NCBI GenBank assembly: GCA_910586715.1
Contig: CAJUJG010000046.1
Coordinates: 2,178-29,372 of the forward strand
Source of the DNA: an uncultured Lachnospiraceae bacterium
Lineage (GTDB): Bacteria > Bacillota > Clostridia > Lachnospirales > Lachnospiraceae
Length of the DNA: 27,195 nt
Reading direction: 5' to 3'
This document shows positions 8,141 to 15,464 of this stretch, in pieces (position 1 is the first letter of the stretch; each line of letters opens with the position of its first letter). Position numbers and translations under genes: made by a program. The notes under the pieces are model-generated. The model was given only the letters and a program-made list of their open reading frames with translations. It was not told where the DNA came from and ran no database searches.

Positions 8141-8902
8141 CTATTTCATATAACTCATCGCTTTTAATATCATTTCGTGCGGAACCGCTTTGGCAAGCAG
8201 CTCAAACCCTTTTATCACTCTGCCGTACACGGAACGTTCTTTTTTCTTATAAGAATCCGCAATCGCTTTGCGAACGACCTTGTCCGCCTTTGCAATTGCA
8301 AGCTTTTTGATTGCGAGTGTGCTGCCGTTCTTTTCCGCAATATCAAAAAACGGTGTGTCCACAGGTCCGGGACATACTGCTGTTACATAAATGCTGCGTG
8401 GTGCAAGTTCTCTTGCAAGCGCACGCGAAAAGCTATAGACATAAGACTTAGATGCAGCATATACTGCAAAATCAGGCTGCGGAAGAAACGCCGCGCTTGA
8501 GGCAAGCTGGATAATACGGCTGTTTTTACGCATGTATGCAATGCACAAATACGTCATTTCCGTTAAGGAACGGCAGTTTAGGTCAATCATCCCCAAAAGC
8601 TCCGTCCGGTCTCCCTCCGAAAAATCTCCCATAATACCGTAGCCCGCACAGTTGACGAGCATTCGGATGACTGGTTTTTCTTCTTTTAAGATCTGTTCAA
8701 AGCGCTGCATATGCGCATTGTCCGTTAAATCCATATCAAGTATTCTTGTTGTATGGTCCATGTACTGCGCCACTTCAAGCAATCCTTTTTTTCTGCGGGC
8801 AATCAGCCATATTTCATCTATCGTATCAAAAATCGCGTCAAGCTGCAAGGCAAATTCCAAACCCATTCCCGAAGAGGCGCCCGTAATGATAATAATGTTC
8901 AT
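8141..8902 (-). CDS. Short-chain dehydrogenase/reductase (SDR), substrate unknown
   Basis: 253 residues, the classical SDR length. The dinucleotide-binding motif TGASSGMG is at residues 7-14, NCAGYG at 84-89, the catalytic Ser near 135-136 and Tyr148-x3-Lys152 in YAASK, followed by the CPGPVDTPF segment. It should carry out an NAD(P)-dependent oxidoreduction. The C-terminal ~60 residues are basic, with AKAVPHEMILKAM at the end, as in SDRs annotated as DltE/YqjQ-like. It starts 45 bp after the YgiQ stop. Neighbours do not reveal the substrate. Confidence 0.9.
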   Translation of the reverse strand: MNIIIITGASSGMGLEFALQLDAIFDTIDEIWLIARRKKGLLEVAQYMDHTTRILDMDLTDNAHMQRFEQILKEEKPVIRMLVNCAGYGIMGDFSEGDRTELLGMIDLNCRSLTEMTYLCIAYMRKNSRIIQLASSAAFLPQPDFAVYAASKSYVYSFSRALARELAPRSIYVTAVCPGPVDTPFFDIAEKNGSTLAIKKLAIAKADKVVRKAIADSYKKKERSVYGRVIKGFELLAKAVPHEMILKAMSYMK

Positions 8903-8947
8903 GTATTCGTTTCCTTTCCATGTTAGTCCCCCACTCTTACACTTATT

Positions 8948-10885
8948 TTAACCCTTTTTCTTATGCGTATTCCGTATCGTTTTCTTTTTCGGCGGCTTCT
9001 TTACACTGCTTTTTTTGCCTGTTCTCGTTTTTGCAATTCCTCTTATATTGTTTTTCTCAGAAACCGGTCTCTCCCCCGCAAGCCTTCGCGGACGTATCAG
9101 GCACTTTTTATCAAATCCGATTAAATCCTCACGCCCCGCCGCCTTTAACGCCTCCAGCACAAGGTCATAATTCTTCGGATTGCGATATTGTATCAATGCC
9201 CGTTGCATTGCCTTCTCATGCGGATTTTTGCATACATACACCTTTTTCATGTCAACCGGATTAATCCCTGTATAATACATAACCGTTGACATCGTGGACG
9301 GCGTCGGATAAAAATCCTGCACCTGCTCAGGCATATAGCCAATATCCCGCAAATACTCCGCAAGCTCCACGGCTTCTTTTAAGGCAGATCCCGGATGCGA
9401 GGACATCAGATACGGCACAAGAAACTGATTTTTCCCGATTTTCTGATTGAACCTGCGGTATTTTTCCGTAAATGCTTCATATACGGCGTTCTCGGGCTTT
9501 CCCATTTTTGACAGCACCGCGTCACAGATGTGCTCCGGAGCAACCTTTAACTGCCCGCTGACATGGTGTTCCACAAGTTCCCTGAAAAATGTGTTATCCT
9601 TATCTAACATAAGATAGTCAAACCGTATTCCCGATCGGATAAACACTTTCTTTACATGTGGAAGCGCCCTTAGCTTCCTTAACAGTGACAGATAATCCGA
9701 ATGGTCCACCTCCAAATTTGCACACGGCTTTGGAAAAAGACATTGACGGTGCTTGCACACGCCTGCCGTCAACTGTTTTTTGCAGGACGGCTGTCTGAAA
9801 TTCGCCGTCGGTCCGCCAACATCATGGATATATCCCTTAAAATCTTTATCCTCCGTAATCTGCCGAGCTTCCTCAATAATGGATTCATGACTGCGCACCT
9901 GTATCGTGCGCCCCTGATGAAACGTAAGCGCACAAAAATTACAGCCGCCAAAACAGCCGCGGTTACTGATTAAGGAAAACTTAATCTCCGAAATCGCTGG
10001 AACACCCCCTGCCGCCTCATATGACGGATGATACGTTCTCTGATAGGGAAGTCCGTACACATCATCCATTTCCTGCATAGTCAGGGGCGTCTGCGGAACA
10101 TTCTGCACCACATACAGCCCGTTTGGATACGGCTCAGCCAAAACCTTACCGTTAAAAGCATCCGTATTATCATACTGCACTTTAAAGCTCTTTGCATACA
10201 ACGCTTTATCCGCGCGCATCGCGTCATACGACGGCAAAAGCTCATAATCATATAATCCTGAAAGGTCTTTTGTCTTATAAACCGTTCCCGCAACAAACGT
10301 AATATCCCTGACTGCAATTCCGCTATTTAGCGCATCCGCAATCTCGATAATTGATTTTTCCCCCATTCCGTATGAAATCAGATCCGCCTGACTGTCCAGC
10401 AGAATAGAACGCTTAAACGAATCTGACCAGTAATCATAGTGCGCCATCCTGCGCAGACTCGCCTCAATTCCGCCGATGATAATCGGAATATCCTTATATT
10501 TTTTCCGGATTAAATTACCATATACCGCCGTGGCATGGTCAGGACGCTTATATGCTGCGCCTCCCGGCGTATATGCATCGTTTTCCCGATGCTTTTTCGA
10601 CACATAGTAATGATTTACCATAGAATCCATATTTCCTGACGAAACAAGAAAACCAAGCCTTGGTCTGCCAAGAACGGCAATGCTCTCCTCATTTTTCCAA
10701 TCAGGCTGTGCAATAATCCCTACACTGTAGCCGTGTGACTGCAAAAGCCTTGTAATGATCGCATGTCCAAAAGACGGATGATCCACATATGCGTCACCCG
10801 AAACGTACACAAAATCAAGCTGCTCCAAACCAAGCGCATGTACTTCATCTATATTGATGGGAAGAAAACCGTTTGCAAGTGACAC
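8948..10885 (-). CDS. ygiQ: YgiQ-family radical SAM protein (UPF0313)
   Basis: 645 residues from a GTG start at 10885. This start is preferred because AAGGAGG lies 7 nt upstream and the homologous N-terminus (ANGFLPINIDEVHALG) begins there; the frame also extends 25 codons further into the upstream gene without family similarity. The radical SAM motif is CFGGCNFC (Cys311, Cys315, Cys318), with the family's RPDHATAVYGNLIR and GGIEASLRRMAHYDYWSD segments before it. The C-terminal tail is very basic (KKxxK-rich), suggesting nucleic-acid contact. Function is unknown in the family. The GTG lies 2 bp after the preceding stop codon, so the two genes are probably translationally coupled. Confidence 0.93.
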   Translation of the reverse strand: MSLANGFLPINIDEVHALGLEQLDFVYVSGDAYVDHPSFGHAIITRLLQSHGYSVGIIAQPDWKNEESIAVLGRPRLGFLVSSGNMDSMVNHYYVSKKHRENDAYTPGGAAYKRPDHATAVYGNLIRKKYKDIPIIIGGIEASLRRMAHYDYWSDSFKRSILLDSQADLISYGMGEKSIIEIADALNSGIAVRDITFVAGTVYKTKDLSGLYDYELLPSYDAMRADKALYAKSFKVQYDNTDAFNGKVLAEPYPNGLYVVQNVPQTPLTMQEMDDVYGLPYQRTYHPSYEAAGGVPAISEIKFSLISNRGCFGGCNFCALTFHQGRTIQVRSHESIIEEARQITEDKDFKGYIHDVGGPTANFRQPSCKKQLTAGVCKHRQCLFPKPCANLEVDHSDYLSLLRKLRALPHVKKVFIRSGIRFDYLMLDKDNTFFRELVEHHVSGQLKVAPEHICDAVLSKMGKPENAVYEAFTEKYRRFNQKIGKNQFLVPYLMSSHPGSALKEAVELAEYLRDIGYMPEQVQDFYPTPSTMSTVMYYTGINPVDMKKVYVCKNPHEKAMQRALIQYRNPKNYDLVLEALKAAGREDLIGFDKKCLIRPRRLAGERPVSEKNNIRGIAKTRTGKKSSVKKPPKKKTIRNTHKKKG

Positions 10886-10887
10886 TT

Positions 10888-11622
10888 TTAATCCTCCTTG
10901 TTGTTGTTCTTGTTCTGTTCCGTAAGAAGTGCAATCTCCTCTTGCCGCAATGCTCTCCACGCTCCTTTTTCAAGCGATTCATCGAGCAAAAGTCCGCCAA
11001 ACGAAATCCTCTTTAAATACGTAACCTTACCGCCGACCGCACCGATCATACGCTTAACCTGATGAAAACGTCCTTCCGTAATAGACAGCTCCAACGAGTA
11101 AGACGTATCTGACTGTTTTATAATGCGCACCTGTGCAGGAAGCGTCGGTTTTTCATCTCCAATGTCAACTCCCTGTTCCAGCTTTGAAATATTCTCCGCT
11201 GTCAGTATTCCTTCACACTCCGCGTAATATGTTTTTTCCACATGCTTTTTGGGCGAAAGCAGGCGGTGCGAAAGCACTCCGTCATTCGTAATAAGAAGCA
11301 GTCCCTCCGTATCTTTGTCCAACCTGCCTACAGGAAACAAGTCTTTTCCCGCGGCGTCCTGCATGAAATCCATTACCGTCTTATCGCGGCTGTCCTTTGT
11401 GGCGGTTACAACTCCTGACGGTTTGTGCAGCATATAATAAACAAACTTTTGAAAGCAGAGCGCCTGCCCCATAAAGCATACCCTGTCTTCCAGCTCGTTT
11501 ACTTTGTACTCCGGCTTTTTTATGACCTGATCGTTTACCGTGAACTTTCCGTTTCGGATGTAGTCTTTTACCTGGCTTCTTGTGCCAATCTGCATTTGGG
11601 CAATCAGTTTATCAAGACGCAT
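10888..11622 (-). CDS. RsuA/RluB-family rRNA pseudouridine synthase
   Basis: 244 residues from the ATG at 11622, chosen because GGGGG lies 6 nt upstream and the protein then starts at MRLDKLIAQ, the S4 RNA-binding domain. An ATG seven codons earlier has no ribosome site. The catalytic motif GRLDKDTEGLLL holds Asp102; GRFHQVKRMIGAVGG is the second family signature. It should modify a single uridine in 16S (RsuA-type) or 23S (RluB/E/F-type) rRNA. The gene ends in a short Asn/Lys-rich tail whose codons also form the ribosome site of ygiQ. First gene of the minus-strand cluster, divergent from the YlbJ-like gene. Confidence 0.92.
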   Translation of the reverse strand: MRLDKLIAQMQIGTRSQVKDYIRNGKFTVNDQVIKKPEYKVNELEDRVCFMGQALCFQKFVYYMLHKPSGVVTATKDSRDKTVMDFMQDAAGKDLFPVGRLDKDTEGLLLITNDGVLSHRLLSPKKHVEKTYYAECEGILTAENISKLEQGVDIGDEKPTLPAQVRIIKQSDTSYSLELSITEGRFHQVKRMIGAVGGKVTYLKRISFGGLLLDESLEKGAWRALRQEEIALLTEQNKNNNKED

Positions 11623-11678
11623 AGAATTCCCCCATTCCTGCATAAGCTTTAAGTAAGAACGCGTTTTTTGGTGTGCAC

Positions 11679-12614
11679 ATGCTTCTCAAAACTCTTGTTT
11701 GGCTCGTTTTAATTATCGCCGTTTTAAGCCATCCCGATACAACCTTCCAATATGCCTACGAAGGGCTGTACCAGTGGGCAGCGAAAATGGTTCCAACGCT
11801 TTTCCCTTTTATGATGATTAGCTCCATAATGGTATACAGTGGAGCGGACCTGGAGTTGGGACGTATGCTCTCCCTTCCCCTAAAACGGATTTACAAATAC
11901 AGCACCTACGGACTGTACGCAATCTTTATGGGATTTTTCTGCGGATTTCCAATGGGTGCAAAGGTAGTCAGCGAGCTTTATGAAAACAAGAAGCTGTCCA
12001 AAGAAGAAGCTGTCAGCCTGCTTGGTTTTTGCAACAATATCGGTCCCGCCTATTTTTTAGGAATTATCATTCCGATGCTTCACGCCTGCGGATACCAAAA
12101 CACACTTCCCTTTTTGTTTGGAATGTACGGTATTCCGGCTGTCTACGGCATCTTTTTAAGCCGCCGCTTCGCAAAAACAAACGCAGCCTCTGTCATAAGC
12201 AAAAACGCATACCAAAATGAAGCGCGTGAAAAACTCTCGCTGACAGGCTGTCTCAAAAAGGCGTGTATGGAAAATACCCAATCGCTTATTTTACTAGGCG
12301 GATATATCACATTTACAAATGCGTTCCGTATCTTTCTCGACTTTTTCAGGCTCTCCGATAACATGAAACGCGTCCTGTCAAGTTTCCTGGAAATCATGGG
12401 CGGCGTGCAGACGATTTACACCGGAACACTCTCGCCGCAGGAAAAAGTTTTGTGGATAATGACGGCACTTAGCTTTGGCGGAATATCCTGCCTGATACAG
12501 ACCAGCAGTTTTTTAGAGAAAGCAAAGCTTCCGCTCTCATCATACCTCAAAAATAAAACAGTAATTACCCTGATTTCATTTGGATATTATACATTACTCC
12601 TCTATATTCTTTAA
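11679..12614 (+). CDS. YlbJ-like integral membrane protein with nucleoside-recognition (Gate) domain
   Basis: 311 residues with about eight hydrophobic segments. The signature LFPFMMISSIMVYSG near residue 40 and GFFCGFPMGAKVVSELYENKKLSKEEA followed by GFCNNIGPAYFLG match YlbJ/SpoVV-like Gate-domain proteins; SpoVV moves dipicolinate into the forespore in Bacillus. It is shorter than the ~400-residue Bacillus YlbJ, so a more general transporter role is possible. In Bacillus ylbJ follows rsmD (ylbH) and coaD, genes also found about 2 kb away here. The ATG at 11679 is chosen over a GTG two codons earlier; neither has a strong ribosome site. The stop overlaps the convergent amidase stop. Confidence 0.8.
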   Translation: MLLKTLVWLVLIIAVLSHPDTTFQYAYEGLYQWAAKMVPTLFPFMMISSIMVYSGADLELGRMLSLPLKRIYKYSTYGLYAIFMGFFCGFPMGAKVVSELYENKKLSKEEAVSLLGFCNNIGPAYFLGIIIPMLHACGYQNTLPFLFGMYGIPAVYGIFLSRRFAKTNAASVISKNAYQNEAREKLSLTGCLKKACMENTQSLILLGGYITFTNAFRIFLDFFRLSDNMKRVLSSFLEIMGGVQTIYTGTLSPQEKVLWIMTALSFGGISCLIQTSSFLEKAKLPLSSYLKNKTVITLISFGYYTLLLYIL

Positions 12615-13654
12615 TTTAATTCTAGCAGATTGGAGTTCGTAGCAATATCATATAAATTCATTACTTTGAACAACAGACTGTCTTTTTTACCATACCCCAC
12701 ATTGACCGTAACAGTCATCTCGTTTTGCCCTTTATTCCACGGCTGCAACATTGACCAAGTCAGTCCATTATCTGTCGAAAACGCATAATATTGCAGCGGG
12801 GATTCCCCGTCAAAGGCGCTGAGCGCTACTGTCGCATACCGGCTTGTGCTGTTGTAGTCCAAAAGCTTTGCCTCAAGATACAGCGGCGCGGTTGTGTCGT
12901 TGTAAACGCGCGCTTCGGGAACCGGAACGGCAAGAGGTGCATATTCGCTGTAGTCTGCTCCGCCCTCCTCGTTTTTGGTAAGCCCGAAATACCGTGCAAC
13001 TGCTGTCGCGTCGCAGATGCCAAACTCCTGAAGTTTGTTCTGTGACTGTATATTCGCAACATCATTAATATGATCCACATGACAGTGCTCTACAATAATC
13101 GCCGGAATATTCCGCAGGGCGCATTGCTTGATAATCCCGTAATAATCCGTGCCTTTTGAACCGATTCTTGTTTTGATGCCTCGGTTGAACAGCCCCATTA
13201 CCTGTTCAAACTGCATCAGAAACTCGTTTCCTGCACTGTATCCCTGACTGTACAGCGTTCCCGTGGACGGCACCCAAACTTCGCTGCCGTAAAGTCCATG
13301 CGAAATTGACATATTAAAATGGAGTGAAAACACAAAATCAGCATTTACGCTTTCGGCAAATTCCGCCCGCTGCGTAAGATCCATATCAACGTCCTGCGTA
13401 TGCGTAAGATAGACCACTACATTTTTATATTTTTCCAGTTCCTGTTTCATATACAACGCCACCTGCATTGTATATACCTTTTCCGGTATCGGCAGATAGT
13501 CGGTTCCTAAATTTTTTCCGCCATGTCCAGGATCTATCACGACCACAATCGGTTCGGCGGCGTACACTGTTTTCCCCTGATAAGGAAATATCACAGATAC
13601 TGTTGCTGCCACAATCAAAACCAGTGCCCAAATTTTCCGAAATCCTCCGTACAT
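12611..13654 (-). CDS. Secreted N-acetylmuramoyl-L-alanine amidase (Amidase_3)
   Basis: 347 residues. The N-terminus is a signal peptide (basic start, hydrophobic ~9-24, likely cleavage around YAA at 31-33). The zinc amidase domain follows: VIDPGHGG with His44, Glu58, SLHFN with His112 and catalytic Glu189 in VEH. It would cut the bond between MurNAc and L-Ala in peptidoglycan, outside the membrane. The last ~120 residues form an Ig-like or beta-sandwich domain (LSAFDGESPLQYYAFSTDNGLTW) of unknown binding role. GAGGAGG precedes the ATG. The upstream operon terminates at 13717-13738, so this gene needs its own promoter, which I could not place firmly. Its stop overlaps the YlbJ-like gene's stop by three bases. 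Confidence 0.92.
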   Translation of the reverse strand: MYGGFRKIWALVLIVAATVSVIFPYQGKTVYAAEPIVVVIDPGHGGKNLGTDYLPIPEKVYTMQVALYMKQELEKYKNVVVYLTHTQDVDMDLTQRAEFAESVNADFVFSLHFNMSISHGLYGSEVWVPSTGTLYSQGYSAGNEFLMQFEQVMGLFNRGIKTRIGSKGTDYYGIIKQCALRNIPAIIVEHCHVDHINDVANIQSQNKLQEFGICDATAVARYFGLTKNEEGGADYSEYAPLAVPVPEARVYNDTTAPLYLEAKLLDYNSTSRYATVALSAFDGESPLQYYAFSTDNGLTWSMLQPWNKGQNEMTVTVNVGYGKKDSLLFKVMNLYDIATNSNLLELN

Positions 13655-13716
13655 AAAACTCCTCCTCTAACCCTGATATAGTTCCTTTGGGTGCCCGTGT
13701 GCATAAAGGCAAAATT

Positions 13717-13738
13717 AACCCACAGTTTCCTGTGGGTT
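13717..13738 (-). terminator. Terminator of the parE-parC-rsmD-coaD unit
   Basis: On the minus strand, AACCCACAG pairs perfectly with CTGTGGGTT across a GAAA tetraloop (9-bp stem), followed by AATTTTG. It lies 27 bp past the stop of the coiled-coil gene and before the amidase gene. The U-tract is short, but the stem and loop are very stable. Confidence 0.75.
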
Positions 13739-13764
13739 ATAATTTCCATAAAAACGATAACGCC

Positions 13765-14361
13765 TTATAACACAGACGGGCTTTGCATGTCCGCCGACGT
13801 TTCCTCACTGTCCTCCATAATCTCCGCCGGAACAAGATCCGCACGGTTTGCAGTTACCACACTGTCAATCTCCTGCAAGTCTCCTACAAGCTTATTGTAA
13901 TCCTTTGTCGCAAATTCTATTGACTGTTTAATAATGGTTTCCAAATTTGCAAGCATTCTGTCCGAATACTGCATAACAGATGTCCGCATGCCGTTTGCTT
14001 CCATAGTCGCCCTGTCCAAAATGTCCTGCGCCTGCTGCGTGGCAAGCTCCACAATCTCATTTGCCTGCGCATATGCCTGCTGCATAATCTGATGCTCACT
14101 AATCAATTCGTTTGTCTGCACTTCTGCATTGTTCAGCAGTGCCTGCGCCTTTTCCCTTGCATCATTTAAAATGGCTTCCTTGTTTGATATGATTTTCTGA
14201 TAACGCTTAATTTCCTCCGGAGTCGTCATCCGAAGGTCGCGTATCATTTCATCAATTTCCGTCTTATTGACAATAATCATATCGGTAGAAAACGGCTTAA
14301 ACTTGCAATTCTCTATGTACAATTCAAGATCGTCAATAATCTGCTCAATTCTGCTGGTCAT
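13765..14361 (-). CDS. Coiled-coil protein downstream of coaD, function unknown
   Basis: 198 residues from the ATG at 14361, chosen because GGAGG lies 9 nt upstream; a longer frame overlapping coaD lacks support. Residues ~50-165 are a long charged, Ala/Gln-rich helix with heptad character (KAQALLNNAEVQTNELI, AQANEIVELATQQAQDIL), like the stalk of F0/V-ATPase b/H subunits or DivIVA-type proteins. Automatic pipelines tend to name such proteins ATPase, but no ATP-binding motif is present. No membrane segment. The acidic tail (EDSEETSADM) is low complexity. It lies 19 bp after coaD and closes the operon. Confidence 0.8.
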   Translation of the reverse strand: MTSRIEQIIDDLELYIENCKFKPFSTDMIIVNKTEIDEMIRDLRMTTPEEIKRYQKIISNKEAILNDAREKAQALLNNAEVQTNELISEHQIMQQAYAQANEIVELATQQAQDILDRATMEANGMRTSVMQYSDRMLANLETIIKQSIEFATKDYNKLVGDLQEIDSVVTANRADLVPAEIMEDSEETSADMQSPSVL

Positions 14362-14380
14362 CCAATTATTCCTCCATATT

Positions 14381-14866
14381 TTACTGCCGATTAAATTTTT
14401 GATATACAAGCCCCTCGACAAACTTTGGCACGCACGGCGATATATCCCCGCCAAATGCCGCAATCTCCTTTACACCGGACGAGCTTAGATACGCATATTC
14501 AAGACTTGTCGTCAGAAAAACCGTATCGAGTATTCCTTTGGAAAGAAGTCTGTTTGTCTGTGCAATCTGCAGTTCATACTCAAAATCCGTGGTGGCGCGA
14601 AGCCCTCTGACCGAAATATGAATATTTTTCCGGCGCGCATAATCAACCAAAAGCCCGTTAAAGGAATCCACTTCAACATTCGGCAAGTCCTTTACTGCCT
14701 CCTTTAATATACTAACACGTTCTTCCACAGAAAACAACGCATTCTTTGCCTTATTATCCAAAACACTTACAATTAGTCTGTCAAACATCTTCGACGCACG
14801 CTTAATCACATCAAAATGTCCAAGCGTCATCGGATCAAAGCTTCCGGGATAAATTGCTGCATTCAT
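14381..14866 (-). CDS. coaD: Phosphopantetheine adenylyltransferase
   Basis: 161 residues, the standard length. It transfers AMP from ATP to 4'-phosphopantetheine, the penultimate step of coenzyme A synthesis. The nucleotidyltransferase motif TLGH is at residues 14-17 after YPGSFDP, and the SSSGVKEIAAFGG motif is at 128-140. It begins 18 bp after the rsmD stop with a GGAGG-like site, the same order as rsmD(ylbH)-coaD in Bacillus. Confidence 0.97.
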   Translation of the reverse strand: MNAAIYPGSFDPMTLGHFDVIKRASKMFDRLIVSVLDNKAKNALFSVEERVSILKEAVKDLPNVEVDSFNGLLVDYARRKNIHISVRGLRATTDFEYELQIAQTNRLLSKGILDTVFLTTSLEYAYLSSSGVKEIAAFGGDISPCVPKFVEGLVYQKFNRQ

Positions 14867-14884
14867 ATTGTTAACCTCCTGTAT

Positions 14885-15436
14885 TCAGGCACATTTTCTT
14901 ATAAACACATGTTTGCTTGTCTTATAATATTTTTCCTTTTCAACCGCAAACCCCAGCTCCTGCACATAATCAAACTCCGTTTTCAACGCCGCCTCCACGA
15001 CAATCAGCGTATCCTCATTCACAAACGGCGCATCCTTCAACAATTTAAGCACTCGTTTATCATACTCCTGATTGTAAGGCGGATCCAAAAAGACAATATC
15101 TGCCGTATCCCTGATACTGCCGCGAATTGCCGCAAACACATCCTGCTTTAAAATAACAGCCTTGTCCGTAAAATGCGTATGCTCCACATTGTCCGTAATA
15201 CATGCAACCGCTTTGGGACTGCTCTCCACAAAATATGCTTTCGCCGCGCCGCGGCTCAATGCCTCAATCCCAATCCCGCCGCTTCCTGAAAAAAGATCCA
15301 CAAACACCGCTCCTGACAGATTTGGCATCAGCATATTAAAAAGCGTCTCTTTGATACGGTCAGTGGTCGGACGCGTGTCCATGCCTTCCGGTGTTTTGAG
15401 CAAAAGACGCCTTGCGCTTCCTGCGATTACTCTCAT
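14885..15436 (-). CDS. rsmD: 16S rRNA (guanine-966-N2)-methyltransferase
   Basis: 183 residues. N-terminal MRVIAGSARRLLLKTPEG and TRPTTDRIKETLFN are the RsmD hallmark, DLFSGSGGIGIEAL (47-60) binds S-adenosylmethionine, and DPPY (118-121) is the N2-methyltransferase catalytic motif. It methylates G966 of 16S rRNA. Its GGAGG ribosome site lies in the 28-bp gap after parC, so it is probably read from the parE promoter. Confidence 0.95.
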   Translation of the reverse strand: MRVIAGSARRLLLKTPEGMDTRPTTDRIKETLFNMLMPNLSGAVFVDLFSGSGGIGIEALSRGAAKAYFVESSPKAVACITDNVEHTHFTDKAVILKQDVFAAIRGSIRDTADIVFLDPPYNQEYDKRVLKLLKDAPFVNEDTLIVVEAALKTEFDYVQELGFAVEKEKYYKTSKHVFIRKCA

Positions 15437-15464
15437 AATAGTCCTCCATTCTTACACGATTTGA

